Below are positions 7,502-16,639 of a stretch of 59,245 nt of DNA, one piece after another (within the stretch, counting starts at the first letter, position 1; every line of letters begins with the position of its first letter). The DNA comes from Acetatifactor muris. Lineage in GTDB: Bacteria > Bacillota > Clostridia > Lachnospirales > Lachnospiraceae. The position numbers and the translations under genes are program-made. The stretch covers positions 1-59,245 of the forward strand of contig JAMPHD010000015.1 in assembly GCA_023663635.1 (NCBI GenBank), written 5' to 3'. The notes under the pieces were generated by a model. The model did not search any database, was not told where the DNA came from, and was given only the letters and a program-made list of their open reading frames with translations.

Positions 7502-9514
7502 ATGACTAAATTAGAATTTGCCGGTAAGAAACCATATCCTCTTGGTGCGCATGCGGAGAACGGGTCCGTTTACTTTTCTTTTGTCTCCAAAAGAAACGAT
7601 TGCGGGGTTCTCATTTATGATAGAAAGACGGGGAAGAGACTGTGGAAACTTCCCTTTACGAAGGATGAGCGCATTGGAAATATCCGGTGCAAATGTCTTG
7701 CGGAACTTGATCCGGACGAGATCACCTATCAGTTCTATGAGGGTGACGATATCGTGCCGGACAGATACGCGAGAAGATTTAACGGGCATGCCCCCTATGG
7801 AAAGGAGCGAAGACCGCAGGACTTTAGAGCGGTGATCCACGATACCCCCTTCGACTGGCAGGGGGATCGTTCCCCCCGGGTTCCCTACAGCGAGTGTATC
7901 TGTTACTGCGCCCATGTGCGGGGGTTTACGCGGCATACATCCTCCAATGTGGAGCACAGGGGCACTTTTCTCGGCATGACGGAGAAATTGGACTATCTGC
8001 AGGAGACGGGGATCACCACCGTGGAGCTGCAGCCGGCTTATGAGTTTGCGGAGATTTCCACGATGGCGGAGCGCAGGGCCGCTCTGGCGGCGCAGAATCC
8101 TGCCTATGAGATATCGGACGCGGAGTTGGAAATGGTGTCTCCCGCAAAGTGCAATTACTGGGGATACAAGCAGGGCTATTACTATGCGCCCAAGGCCGCG
8201 TACGCGGCGGGGGACGATCCCTGCACGGAGTTTAGGGAGATGATCCGGGCCTTTCACGCAAGAGGCATGGAGATCGTCATGCAGTTTTATTTTCCGGGAT
8301 CCGTCAAGACATCGGAGATTACGGAGATCTTGAAGTTTTGGGTGCTTCAGTATCATGTGGACGGTTTTCATCTCATGGGGGAGAATCTTCCGGTGAATCT
8401 GATCGCCGAGGAGGAGATGCTCGCGGACACCAAACTCTGGTACTATCACTTTGACACAAATAAAATCTATGGTCCGGGCGAGACGCCGCAGTATGTCAAT
8501 CTGGCCGCCTACAGTGACGACTATCTCTACACCATGAGAAAGTATCTCAAGGGGGATGAGAATATGTTGGGGACGGCGCTGTCCCATATGAGACGGATCC
8601 CTTGGAATATGGGGCGCATCCACTACATGAGCAATTACTACGGATTTACGCTGGCGGATATGGTGTCCTATGACCGCAAGCACAATGAGATCAACGGCGA
8701 GGACAATCGGGACGGAAATGATTTCAACTACAGTTGGAACTGCGGGGACGAGGGGCCGAGCAGACGCAAAAAGGTGAGAGAGCTTCGCCGTAAGCAGATC
8801 AGGAACGCCATGGTGATGCTGTTATTCTCACAGTCCACTCCATTGATCTTTATGGGAGATGAGTTTGGCAATTCCCAGAAGGGCAACAATAATCCCTACT
8901 GCCAGGACAACGGGACGGCGTGGCTCGATTGGAATGACCTGCGCAGGAATGAAGATATATGGCGGTTTTGGAAAGAGATGGTGGCGTTTCGCAGGGCGCA
9001 CCCCATTCTGCATCCCACAGACGAGTTAAAGATGGCGGACTACATTTCCTGCGGATATCCGGATCTGTCCTACCACGGTCAGAGCGCGTGGCGTCTGCGC
9101 ACGGAGAGCTACAACCGACACGCGGGCATTCTGTACTGCGGCAAATACGCAAGATGCGGGAAGGGTGAGGAGGATGCTTTCATCTATCTCGCCATAAATA
9201 TGTATTGGGAGCCCATGGAACTGGCCATGCCCAAGCTGCCGGCGGGCATGAAGTGGCAGCTTGTCCGGAATACGGAGGAGGACGCGCCCCTGTCCGGGGA
9301 GGCTCCCAAGGAAAAAGTCAAAAAAGCCAAACCGGCGGTTTCGGAGAGCAACGCGCAGGAGTCACTCGCTGAGCCTAAGCAGGAGGAGGCCTTGGAGAAG
9401 GTGATCCCGGTGCCGGGGCGGAGTTGTTCCATCTATATGAGCGTGCCCGATGACGCGGGGCGCAGGAGAAAGAGAAGGCAGAGAAGACATGGGAAAGGCG
9501 TGGAGACACTTTAA
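7502..9514 (+). CDS. GH13 glycogen-debranching-like protein lacking catalytic residues
   Basis: 670 residues resembling GlgX/isoamylase-type debranching enzymes over most of the barrel, for example GFTLADMVSYDRKHNE and LIFMGDEFGNSQKGNNNPYC. All four GH13 signature regions are altered. Region I (usually DVVFNH) reads QFYFPG near residue 260. Region II (GFRFD) reads GFHLM near 288, losing both Arg and the Asp nucleophile. Region III (AEPWD) appears as YYHFD near 315. Region IV (xxxHDGFTL) reads SNYYGFTL near 378. Hydrolysis is therefore unlikely; carbohydrate binding or regulation of glycogen metabolism is inferred. A low-complexity Lys/Glu insert lies near residue 605. A GTG at 7499 is too close to AGGAGG, so ATG 7502 is used. 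Confidence 0.82.
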   Translation: MTKLEFAGKKPYPLGAHAENGSVYFSFVSKRNDCGVLIYDRKTGKRLWKLPFTKDERIGNIRCKCLAELDPDEITYQFYEGDDIVPDRYARRFNGHAPYGKERRPQDFRAVIHDTPFDWQGDRSPRVPYSECICYCAHVRGFTRHTSSNVEHRGTFLGMTEKLDYLQETGITTVELQPAYEFAEISTMAERRAALAAQNPAYEISDAELEMVSPAKCNYWGYKQGYYYAPKAAYAAGDDPCTEFREMIRAFHARGMEIVMQFYFPGSVKTSEITEILKFWVLQYHVDGFHLMGENLPVNLIAEEEMLADTKLWYYHFDTNKIYGPGETPQYVNLAAYSDDYLYTMRKYLKGDENMLGTALSHMRRIPWNMGRIHYMSNYYGFTLADMVSYDRKHNEINGEDNRDGNDFNYSWNCGDEGPSRRKKVRELRRKQIRNAMVMLLFSQSTPLIFMGDEFGNSQKGNNNPYCQDNGTAWLDWNDLRRNEDIWRFWKEMVAFRRAHPILHPTDELKMADYISCGYPDLSYHGQSAWRLRTESYNRHAGILYCGKYARCGKGEEDAFIYLAINMYWEPMELAMPKLPAGMKWQLVRNTEEDAPLSGEAPKEKVKKAKPAVSESNAQESLAEPKQEEALEKVIPVPGRSCSIYMSVPDDAGRRRKRRQRRHGKGVETL

Positions 9515-10112
9515 GACGGTCACATACCACAAATATCTGGTGGCGCAGGGGTGTTTTCGGGTGGGACTGTACCGACAGGGCATCCTCCATGATCTGTCCA
9601 AATACAGCCCTGCGGAATTCGCCGTGGGCATGAGATATTATCAGGGCACGAGGAGTCCCAATGACGCGGAGCGGGAGGCGCTCGGATACTCCGGCGCGTG
9701 GCTGCACCACAAGGGGCGCAATAAGCATCACTTTGAGTATTGGGTGGACTACAGCAAACATGCCAAACCCGGAGAGATGGTGCCGGTGCCCATGCCGGAC
9801 CGTTACATCGCGGAGATGATCATGGACCGCATCGCCGCGTGTAAGGTCTACAAGGGACGGGATTACACGGACGCGTCGCCCTATGAATATTATCTCAAGG
9901 GCGCCAACCGGCACTGCATGCATGAATATACCCGCAGCGTGTTGGAGCGGATGCTGAAAATGTTGGCGGAAGAGGGGGAGGAGAAGACCTTTCGGCGGAT
10001 AAAGAGAGAGTTGGTGCAGGGACACTCTCAAAGGAGATCCGTGTCCGGCAAAGCGGCGGGAAACGGACGGAGGACAGGCAACAATCCAAGACCTGAGAAT
10101 ACAATACAATAA
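9489..10112 (+). CDS. DUF5662 family protein
   Basis: 207 residues. HFKTVTYHKYLV at the start, GILHDLSKYSP, and WLHHKGRNKHHFEYW give several conserved His and Asp residues. These suggest a metal-binding HD-like site, but the function is unknown. The start ATG lies inside the last 26 bases of the GH13 gene, after a purine-rich GAGAAGGCAGAGAAG, so the two are probably cotranscribed. The last 40 residues are basic and low in complexity. Confidence 0.8.
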   Translation: MGKAWRHFKTVTYHKYLVAQGCFRVGLYRQGILHDLSKYSPAEFAVGMRYYQGTRSPNDAEREALGYSGAWLHHKGRNKHHFEYWVDYSKHAKPGEMVPVPMPDRYIAEMIMDRIAACKVYKGRDYTDASPYEYYLKGANRHCMHEYTRSVLERMLKMLAEEGEEKTFRRIKRELVQGHSQRRSVSGKAAGNGRRTGNNPRPENTIQ

Positions 10113-10135
10113 ATCAAACAATACAGGTATCAGAG

Positions 10136-10483
10136 ATGAATTGTTGGATCATATTGTTGCTCCTGTTGGGCTGCGGCGGCAGCGGTTTTGGAAGAAATAC
10201 CTGCGGCTGTAACAACAACTGCGGAAACGGCTGCGGCTCCGCTCAGGATGACTGCGGATGCGCGCAGGACAGGGACTGCGCATGTGAGGAGCGCAGGGCA
10301 GCGAGAGCCGTGTGGGAGGCCAAGGAGGCCACCAGAGACGCAAGGGAGGCTGTCAGGGACGCAAGGGAAGCCGTTCGGGACGCGAGAGAGTGCTGTGACA
10401 ATGCGCCCGGAATGATTCCCCCTCCTCCCAGAGTAGATTTTAACTACAATTATGGCAATGAGGGATGCGGCTGTCAGAATTGA
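10136..10483 (+). CDS. small Cys/Gly-rich protein with a charged heptad-repeat segment
   Basis: 115 residues; I do not recognise the family. A short hydrophobic N-terminus (WIILLLLLG, residues 4-12) could be a membrane or signal segment. Next is a Gly/Asn/Cys-rich stretch with Cys at 13, 23, 25, 29, 33, 40, 42, 48 and 50. Then come three near-perfect seven-residue repeats EA(T/V)RDAR (64-84) closed by a Cys pair, and a GCGCQN end. In total 14 Cys. The ribosome site is weak. It may be surface-exposed or metal-binding (inference only). Confidence 0.6.
   Translation: MNCWIILLLLLGCGGSGFGRNTCGCNNNCGNGCGSAQDDCGCAQDRDCACEERRAARAVWEAKEATRDAREAVRDAREAVRDARECCDNAPGMIPPPPRVDFNYNYGNEGCGCQN
10325..10387 (+). 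repeat. three 21-base in-frame tandem repeats
   Basis: Encodes EATRDAR-EAVRDAR-EAVRDAR within the Cys-rich protein. The DNA copies are near-identical, so copy number could vary by slippage. Confidence 0.65.
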
Positions 10484-10518
10484 CGGCATTTTGTCCCCAT
10501 GTCATGAAACGGTCGGTC

Positions 10519-10551
10519 AGAGGTCAATGAGCTTTAGGGCAGTTGACCTCT
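10519..10551. promoter_or_regulatory. perfect 9-base inverted repeat upstream of the response regulator
   Basis: AGAGGTCAA (10519-10527) and TTGACCTCT (10543-10551) with a 15-base loop. No T-run follows, so it is not a classic terminator. It lies 44 bases before the LytTR regulator start and could be an operator or an RNA hairpin. Confidence 0.5.
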
Positions 10552-10594
10552 TGAGCCTTTACGATCAATAAAAAATACAAAAAGGATGATGTGT

Positions 10595-11293
10595 ATGAGA
10601 ATAGCAGTCTGTGACGACTGCGCGGAGGACGCTCTGGCTCTGAGAAAGTTTCTGGGGGGACATGACGTCAGGATCTACTCCGATGCGGGGAGTCTTCTAA
10701 AGGATGTGGCAAGCGGAAAGATGCGCTTTGAGTTGTATCTGTTGGATATCTTTATGGACGGCTCCGCGAACGGGGTGGAATTGGCCGGGGAGCTGCGCGG
10801 GATGCAGGACGAGGCGGCGATCTGTTTCGTCTCCACCAGTGATGATTTTTACAGGGAGGCCTATGATCTCTACGCGGTGCAATATCTGATAAAGCCCGTG
10901 GATGAGGAGTCCGTGCAGCGCCTGTTGGACAAGATATCCGGGAATATCGCCGGATATCGGGAACAAAAGCTCTCCTTTCAGTATCGGGGGCAGACGGGCA
11001 GTATTCCCTATGAAAAGATCCTGTACATCAGCAGCAGGGAACACACGATCTCCATTTACTGCAGGGACGGTTCCGTGCAGGAGTGCAGGGGAAGACTTGA
11101 CGAGTTGGCCGGACAGGTGTGCGGGGACGTGTTCGCGCGCTGCCATCAGAGTTTTGTCGTGAACATGTATCATGTGGATCATTTGAGCGGCAATGATCTG
11201 ATAGTGGGCGGCCGGCAGATACCGGTGTCCAGACGCTATTTTGCGGATGTCAAAAAGCGGTATCAGGAGATATTGTTTGAGGAGGTGGACTGA
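10595..11293 (+). CDS. LytTR-family response regulator
   Basis: 232 residues. The receiver domain has the acidic pair in VCDDCAED, phospho-acceptor Asp in YLLDIFMDG and Lys in QYLIKPVD. The C-terminal LytTR DNA-binding domain starts near residue 130 (ISSREHTISIYC, FARCHQSFVVNM, QIPVSRRYFADVKKRY). ATGs at 10586 and 10589 overlap the AAAGGA ribosome site, so ATG 10595 is chosen. It overlaps the kinase gene by one base (TGATG) and is an AgrA/LytR-type transcription regulator. Confidence 0.92.
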   Translation: MRIAVCDDCAEDALALRKFLGGHDVRIYSDAGSLLKDVASGKMRFELYLLDIFMDGSANGVELAGELRGMQDEAAICFVSTSDDFYREAYDLYAVQYLIKPVDEESVQRLLDKISGNIAGYREQKLSFQYRGQTGSIPYEKILYISSREHTISIYCRDGSVQECRGRLDELAGQVCGDVFARCHQSFVVNMYHVDHLSGNDLIVGGRQIPVSRRYFADVKKRYQEILFEEVD

Positions 11294-12579
11294 TGGCCGT
11301 ATTACGTGATCTGTCAATACTGTGGTCTCTGTTCCATATCTTAATACTGTTCATGTTGCTATATCGCTCCCGTTACGGCATGAGAAAGACTTTCATCCTC
11401 ACCGGAATCTTCATGGGGCCCCTGATCCTTTTGAATGTGGCGGGGTTAGCTCTTTATGGGGCGGAGGTGATGGGCAGAGTTTTCATCCTGACCTGCACCC
11501 TGCCGAGTCTGTTGTTCTTTTGGTTTGTCTCCAAGGACAAAAAAGGCAGATTTTTCTTCACATTCTGTATGGCCGACACAGTGGCTCTGTGGATCATCAT
11601 CGTGACCAATCTGGTGGATTTTTATTTGGGAGGGGAACAGTATATTCTGATGTTGCTCGGCAGACTGATCCTGTTTCCTCTGGTGGAGTGGTGGGCGGTC
11701 CGCCGCCTGAGAAAACCTTATCTGGAGTTGCAGGAATCGGTGGCGGAAGGCTGGGGTGTCTTTGCGGGCATAACGGCTCTCTATTATGTGCTGTTGGCAG
11801 TCCATTCCAATTTCCCGGTGATCATCACGGCCAGACCGCAGGAACTGCCCGTTTTGTTATTTTTGCTCGCTCTGATGCCGCTGACCTATGCCACGATCTT
11901 CGCGGCTCTCTACAGACAGTTGCTGCTCTACAGGAGAAAGCAGAGCGAACGGCTCCTGCGGGAACAGAAGAACGCGTTGGAGGCGCAGCTTGAAAATCAG
12001 CAGCGCATACGCAAGATGAAACATGATATGAAAGGACATACGGCCACCTTGGCCGGGTTGCTCACCGAGGGCAGGACAAAGGAGGCTCTGGCCTGTCTGG
12101 AGGGTGTGGAGAAGGAAATGATGACCCTGTTGGGGCCGTTTTGCGCCAATCCTTACCTGAACGCGGTATGTATCCGCTATTCGGCCAAACTGGAGGAATT
12201 GGGCGCAAAATGCAATATACACATACAGGTGGGAGAGGAGGCGCTGCCCTATATGGATCTGTGCAGGATCCTCTCCAACGGTCTGGAAAATGCCTGTGAC
12301 GCCCTGCAGCTCATCGACAGGGACAGGCGGGAGGTATCCGTGCAGATGAAGTACAGCAGGGATTATCTTCTGATACGGATACGCAACCGCTGCAGGGAGG
12401 AACTGCAGGTGGAGAAGGGAACCATACCTGCCACGGATAAGGAGGGACATGACCATGGTTTCGGGCTCCCGATGGTGCAGGAGACGGCGCAAAAGCTCGG
12501 CGGAGAGATGTTCTGCTACACGGAGAACGGAAATTTTGTGCTGGATGTGATGGTGATGGCGTCCGGATCATCCGGCTGA
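11293..12579 (+). CDS. GHKL-type sensor histidine kinase (AgrC/LytS-like)
   Basis: 428 residues. About six membrane helices occupy residues 1-215 with no large extracellular domain. A linker coiled coil follows, then the phospho-acceptor region KMKHDMKGH, an N-box SNGLENACDAL and a G-box HGFGLPMVQETAQKLGG. It probably phosphorylates the regulator encoded immediately upstream. No AgrB/AgrD-type peptide genes are present, so the ligand is unknown. It ends six bases from the convergent potD gene with no obvious terminator between them. Confidence 0.9.
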   Translation: MAVLRDLSILWSLFHILILFMLLYRSRYGMRKTFILTGIFMGPLILLNVAGLALYGAEVMGRVFILTCTLPSLLFFWFVSKDKKGRFFFTFCMADTVALWIIIVTNLVDFYLGGEQYILMLLGRLILFPLVEWWAVRRLRKPYLELQESVAEGWGVFAGITALYYVLLAVHSNFPVIITARPQELPVLLFLLALMPLTYATIFAALYRQLLLYRRKQSERLLREQKNALEAQLENQQRIRKMKHDMKGHTATLAGLLTEGRTKEALACLEGVEKEMMTLLGPFCANPYLNAVCIRYSAKLEELGAKCNIHIQVGEEALPYMDLCRILSNGLENACDALQLIDRDRREVSVQMKYSRDYLLIRIRNRCREELQVEKGTIPATDKEGHDHGFGLPMVQETAQKLGGEMFCYTENGNFVLDVMVMASGSSG

Positions 12580-12585
12580 CGCAGC

Positions 12586-13671
12586 TTATCGGGAGCGCGC
12601 TTCCTTCCAGTACTGATTATACAGTTCATCCCCCTCCTCGCCGAGGTAGATGAAGGTCTCCAGATTCTCATATTGGGACAGATCCGGGAAAGCGATCTCG
12701 GAGTTGCGGATATCTTCATCCTCGATCAGAGCCTGTGCGGCCGTGTTGGGCGTGGAGTAGGTGATGTAGTCAAAATTCATCAGCGCGATGTCCCCGCGGC
12801 ACATAAAATCGATAAACTTCTCGGCATTTTCTTTGTTGGCGGCGTTCTTGGGGATCACCCAGCCGTCGATCCACACATTGGTCCCCTCCTCGGGGATCAC
12901 ATATTCCAGATCGGGGTTCAGGCGCTGTGTGTAGATGGCCTCTCCGGAGTAGATCACACCCAGAGCGGCCTCCCCGCCGATCATCTTGTCGCGCACCTCA
13001 TCTATGACCCATGCCTGCACCAGAGGGCTCTGTTCGATCAGCGCGTCCCTGGCGGTCTCAAGTTCCGCCACGTCCAGTGTGTTCATGGAATACCCGTTTA
13101 ATTTCAGCGCCACCATGAAAGCGTCCCGCACGGAATCCTGCATGAGGATATTGTCAGCGTATTTCTCGTCCCAGAGGATGGACCAACTCGTGACGGGCTC
13201 ATCCACCATGGTGGTGTTGTAGAGGATGCCCACGGTTCCCCAACAGTAGGGCACACAGTATTTGTTGCCGGGGTCAAACTCTTCGGCGGTCTCATAGTAT
13301 TGCGCGCCGATGTTGGAGACGGCGTTGGGCATATTGTCAAAGTTTAATTCCTGCAACAGATCGTTCTCGATCATCTTGTGCACCATGTAGTCGGAAGGGC
13401 AGATGACGTCATAGACGGACGCCCCGGCCGCAACCTTGGGGTACATGGCCTCATTGGTGTCATATTCGTCATAGACGACTTTAATGCCGGTCTCCTCCTC
13501 AAACATGCTGATGGTGTCAGGGTCGATATACTCACCCCAGTTGTATACATATACCTCTCCGTTCTCGCCTCCCTCGGAAGAGGAGCAGCCGGCGAGAGAG
13601 CCGACGGTGAGAGAGCTGACGGCGACTGCGGCGCACAACAGAGTTGCTGATATTTTGGCTGATTTTTTCAT
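12586..13671 (-). CDS. potD: spermidine/putrescine ABC transporter substrate-binding lipoprotein
   Basis: 361 residues. Signal peptide with lipobox LAGC near residue 28, so it is anchored to the outer face of the membrane. The mature start VYVYNWGEYIDPDTISMFEE is characteristic of PotD/PotF. It binds polyamine and delivers it to PotBC. Last gene of the minus-strand potABCD operon, 22 bases after potC, with a GGAGGAA ribosome site. Confidence 0.95.
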   Translation of the reverse strand: MKKSAKISATLLCAAVAVSSLTVGSLAGCSSSEGGENGEVYVYNWGEYIDPDTISMFEEETGIKVVYDEYDTNEAMYPKVAAGASVYDVICPSDYMVHKMIENDLLQELNFDNMPNAVSNIGAQYYETAEEFDPGNKYCVPYCWGTVGILYNTTMVDEPVTSWSILWDEKYADNILMQDSVRDAFMVALKLNGYSMNTLDVAELETARDALIEQSPLVQAWVIDEVRDKMIGGEAALGVIYSGEAIYTQRLNPDLEYVIPEEGTNVWIDGWVIPKNAANKENAEKFIDFMCRGDIALMNFDYITYSTPNTAAQALIEDEDIRNSEIAFPDLSQYENLETFIYLGEEGDELYNQYWKEARSR

Positions 13672-13693
13672 GATAAGATTCCTCCGATACTGA

Positions 13694-14482
13694 TTATTGG
13701 GTCTTTTTGCGGCCGGCTTTGGGTGTGTAATTTACCAACAGTAATAATACCAAAACCGAGACAAAAATGATAGTGGAAAGCGCGTACATTTCCGGTTTGA
13801 TCCCTTTTTTGACTTCCGTGTATATCTTGGTGGACAGGGTATCTATACCGGGTCCCTTGGTAAAATGCGTGATGATAAAATCATCCAGGGACATGGTGAA
13901 AGCCATCAAAAATCCCGAGAAGATCCCCGGCAGAAGGTCGGGGAACACCACCCGGAAAAATGCCTGTATCCGCGAGGCTCCCAGATCGAGCGCTGCCTCA
14001 TAGGTACTTGGGTTTAATTGTCTCATGCGCGGCATCACGCTCAGTATCACATAGGGGATATTGAAAGTGATATGCGCCAGCAAAATGGTGCCGAATCCGA
14101 ACTTAAGGCCGAAACTGATGAACAGCAGCATCAGGGAGATGCCGGTCACGATATCCGCGTTCAGCATGGGGATGTTGGTGATACCCATGATGAGAGAGCG
14201 GGTGCGTCTCTTCATGGCCTGCATGGCGATACAGGCCACGGTCCCGATGACGGTCGCGATCAGTGTGGAGAGGAATGCGATGGCAAGAGTGTTCCACAAA
14301 GCCTGCATGATCTCCTCATTCTCAAAGAGACTCTTATACCATTTGAATGTAAATCCGCCCCATTTGGCCCGGGTCTTGTTGGCGTTGAAAGAGAGCACGA
14401 TCAACGTGGCGATGGGGGCATACAAAAAGATAAAGATCAGCGCGATATACAGTTTTCTCACTGCGCCATACACTTTGCTCAC
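13694..14482 (-). CDS. potC: spermidine/putrescine ABC transporter permease
   Basis: 262 residues with about six membrane helices and the EAA loop YEAALDLGASRIQAFFRVVFP, which contacts the ATPase. A LDDFIITHF signature near the C-terminus is typical of PotC. Overlaps potB by four bases (ATGA). Confidence 0.94.
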   Translation of the reverse strand: MSKVYGAVRKLYIALIFIFLYAPIATLIVLSFNANKTRAKWGGFTFKWYKSLFENEEIMQALWNTLAIAFLSTLIATVIGTVACIAMQAMKRRTRSLIMGITNIPMLNADIVTGISLMLLFISFGLKFGFGTILLAHITFNIPYVILSVMPRMRQLNPSTYEAALDLGASRIQAFFRVVFPDLLPGIFSGFLMAFTMSLDDFIITHFTKGPGIDTLSTKIYTEVKKGIKPEMYALSTIIFVSVLVLLLLVNYTPKAGRKKTQ

Positions 14483-15291
14483 AGGGCATTCACCTCCCCG
14501 TCCTTATCGGTCACCGCGGTGATGACCATGTTGAGGATGATGAACAGCATCAGCACGATGGAGAGGCCGCTGCCCAGATTCCAGTTGCCGGTCCGGGTGA
14601 ACTCCTCCTCGATGATATTGCCGATGAGCAGGATCTTGCCGCCGCCCAAGAGTCTGGATATGACGAAGGTGGTGAGAGCGGGGACAAAGACCATGGTGAT
14701 GCCGCTTATGATGCCGGGGACGCTCAAGGGCAGCAGGATCTTCAGAAAAGTCTGAAAGGAATTGGCGCCCAAGTCCCTGGCCGCATTTATGACATTTCTG
14801 TCAATTTTGACCAAAACATTATAGAGGGGCAATACCATAAAGGGCAGGAAATTGTACACCATGCCCAGTACGATGGCCCCCGGGGTGTTGATGATATTCA
14901 GGGCGGGAAGTCTCAGCCACGCCAGAATACCGTTGATGACACCGGTCTTCTCCAAGAGGGACTGCCACGCGATGGTGCGGAGCAGGAAATTCATCCACAT
15001 GGGCAGCACGAAGAGAAACACGAGGAAAGTGTCCTGTCTGAAATTCATATTGCACAGGATCATGGCCAGCGGGTAGGCCAACAGAAGGCAGAGTCCCGTG
15101 CTGACAAGAGACAGTTTCACCGCCTCCCACAGAGCTTTGGAATGCTCGGGGGTGGTGATGGCCAGGATATTTTCCAATGTAAAGGCTCCGGTCTTGTCCG
15201 TCAGTCCGTAATAGAATACCATGCAGAGCGGTATCAGGATAAACAGGGCGGACCAGACAAGATAGGGAACCGATAAAAGCTTTTTACTCAT
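14479..15291 (-). CDS. potB: spermidine/putrescine ABC transporter permease
   Basis: 270 residues with six predicted membrane helices and the EAA-type loop [19 protein letters not shown]. The PotB-typical first helix [19 protein letters not shown] is present. It forms the channel with PotC and overlaps the potA stop region by eight bases. Confidence 0.94.
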   Translation of the reverse strand: MSKKLLSVPYLVWSALFILIPLCMVFYYGLTDKTGAFTLENILAITTPEHSKALWEAVKLSLVSTGLCLLLAYPLAMILCNMNFRQDTFLVFLFVLPMWMNFLLRTIAWQSLLEKTGVINGILAWLRLPALNIINTPGAIVLGMVYNFLPFMVLPLYNVLVKIDRNVINAARDLGANSFQTFLKILLPLSVPGIISGITMVFVPALTTFVISRLLGGGKILLIGNIIEEEFTRTGNWNLGSGLSIVLMLFIILNMVITAVTDKDGEVNAL

Positions 15292-16357
15292 TGACTCCCA
15301 CAGCCTCCTCGTCCTCGGATTCCGGTTTGTTCATGATCTGTATGTTGAAGGGATCCACTTTGATCCCCACGGCAGTGCCCACGGGGTGCATACGGGTGGA
15401 CTGGACGAGCCATTCATAGCCGTTTGCCATCACTTCCATCTCGTAGTGTACGCCCTTGAAGATCAGATGGGTCACGGTGCCCTTTATCACGCCTTCCTCC
15501 AGGGAGACCAGTTCCACGTCCTCGGGACGTATCACCACGTCCACGGGCCTGTCCTCGCCGAAACCCTCGTCCACACAGGCAAAGCGCGCGCCCAGGATCT
15601 CCACCAGTCTGTCGCGGATCATGGTGGCTCCGATGATGTTGCTGTCCCCGATGAAGTCCGCCACAAAGGCGTTTTCAGGTTCATTATAGACATTTTCGGG
15701 CGTGCCGATCTGCTGGATATAGCCCTGATTCATGACCACCACGGTGTCGGACATGGTCAGCGCCTCCTCCTGATCGTGCGTCACATAGATGAAGGTGATC
15801 CCAAGCTCATTCTTGAGGCGGATCAGCTCATACTGCATGTCCTGGCGCAATTTCAGATCCAATGCCCCCAAGGGTTCGTCCAGAAGGAGCAGCTTGGGCT
15901 CGTTCACGATGGCGCGGGCAATGGCGATACGCTGTTGCTGACCGCCGCTTAAGGAGTCGGGCATACGATGCTCATAGCCGTCCAGATTGACCAGTTTCAG
16001 AGCGTATTTGATCTTGTCGTCTATATAGGCCTTGGATTTATTTTTGATCTTCAGGCCGAACGCAATATTCTCAGCGATGTCCATATGGGCAAAAAGGGCA
16101 TACTTCTGGAATACAGTGTTGAGATTGCGCTTATTGGGGGGAAGTTCCGTGATGTCACGGCCCTCAAAAATGACATGTCCTCTGTCGGGTCGCTCGAACC
16201 CGCCCAGAATACGCAGAGTAGTGGTCTTGCCACAGCCGCTGGGTCCCAAGAGCGTCAGAAACTCATTTTCCTTAATATAAAGGTTCAGATCGTCCAGGAT
16301 CATCTGGCCGTCAAAGGATTTCGTGATGCCCTCCAAGTTCACCAAAGCATTTTCCAT
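15284..16357 (-). CDS. potA: spermidine/putrescine ABC transporter ATP-binding protein
   Basis: 357 residues. Walker [11 protein letters not shown]-loop [10 protein letters not shown], signature [14 protein letters not shown] and Walker [13 protein letters not shown]; a C-terminal TOBE domain follows ([11 protein letters not shown]). It energises polyamine import. The frame is open to 16465, but GGAAGGAA sits just upstream of ATG 16357, and the residues before it are not family-like. First gene of the potABCD operon. Confidence 0.95.
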   Translation of the reverse strand: MENALVNLEGITKSFDGQMILDDLNLYIKENEFLTLLGPSGCGKTTTLRILGGFERPDRGHVIFEGRDITELPPNKRNLNTVFQKYALFAHMDIAENIAFGLKIKNKSKAYIDDKIKYALKLVNLDGYEHRMPDSLSGGQQQRIAIARAIVNEPKLLLLDEPLGALDLKLRQDMQYELIRLKNELGITFIYVTHDQEEALTMSDTVVVMNQGYIQQIGTPENVYNEPENAFVADFIGDSNIIGATMIRDRLVEILGARFACVDEGFGEDRPVDVVIRPEDVELVSLEEGVIKGTVTHLIFKGVHYEMEVMANGYEWLVQSTRMHPVGTAVGIKVDPFNIQIMNKPESEDEEAVGVNE

Positions 16358-16562
16358 TTTTGTTCCTTCCCGTATAAAACAAATACAATACCTGTTATCC
16401 TGTGTATAAAGCGACAAAATCGGTTTGATTCCGCCGTTCGGGCATGATTTTGCCCTTATGCACAAATTATGATAATAATATAGTCAAACGGCGGGAATGT
16501 CAATGATTTTACCAAAAGTTTCACAATTGTTTCGAGAGGAGCGAGGATTTTCGGAAAGGGTA
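16358..16562. other. divergent intergenic region between potA and the lactonase gene
   Basis: This 282-base gap (to 16639) holds a spaced inverted repeat, ATTCCGCCGTT against AACGGCGGGAAT, at about 16430-16497. A small GGGCA/TGCCC hairpin (16440-16455) lies within it. Minus-strand TTGACT is present near 16480 but no well-spaced -10 follows, so the pot promoter is not assigned. Confidence 0.4.
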
Positions 16563-16591
16563 TTTCAAAAATTGCCGCAATGTGCTAAAAT
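16563..16591 (+). promoter_or_regulatory. promoter of the lactonase-family gene
   Basis: TTTCAA, 17 bases, TAAAAT at 16586-16591, 48 bases before the start codon. Confidence 0.55.
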
Positions 16592-16639
16592 ATATCCATA
16601 CTCGTGGCAGGAAACGGTTGAATGATGGGAGGAAGGATC

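Noticed and set aside
7511..8683. 390-residue minus-strand frame within the GH13 gene
   Set aside because: Antisense shadow with low complexity and no start signal.
10136..10483. AgrD-like peptide precursor for the adjacent kinase
   Set aside because: No AgrB and no conserved cyclic peptide segment; too large and Cys-rich.
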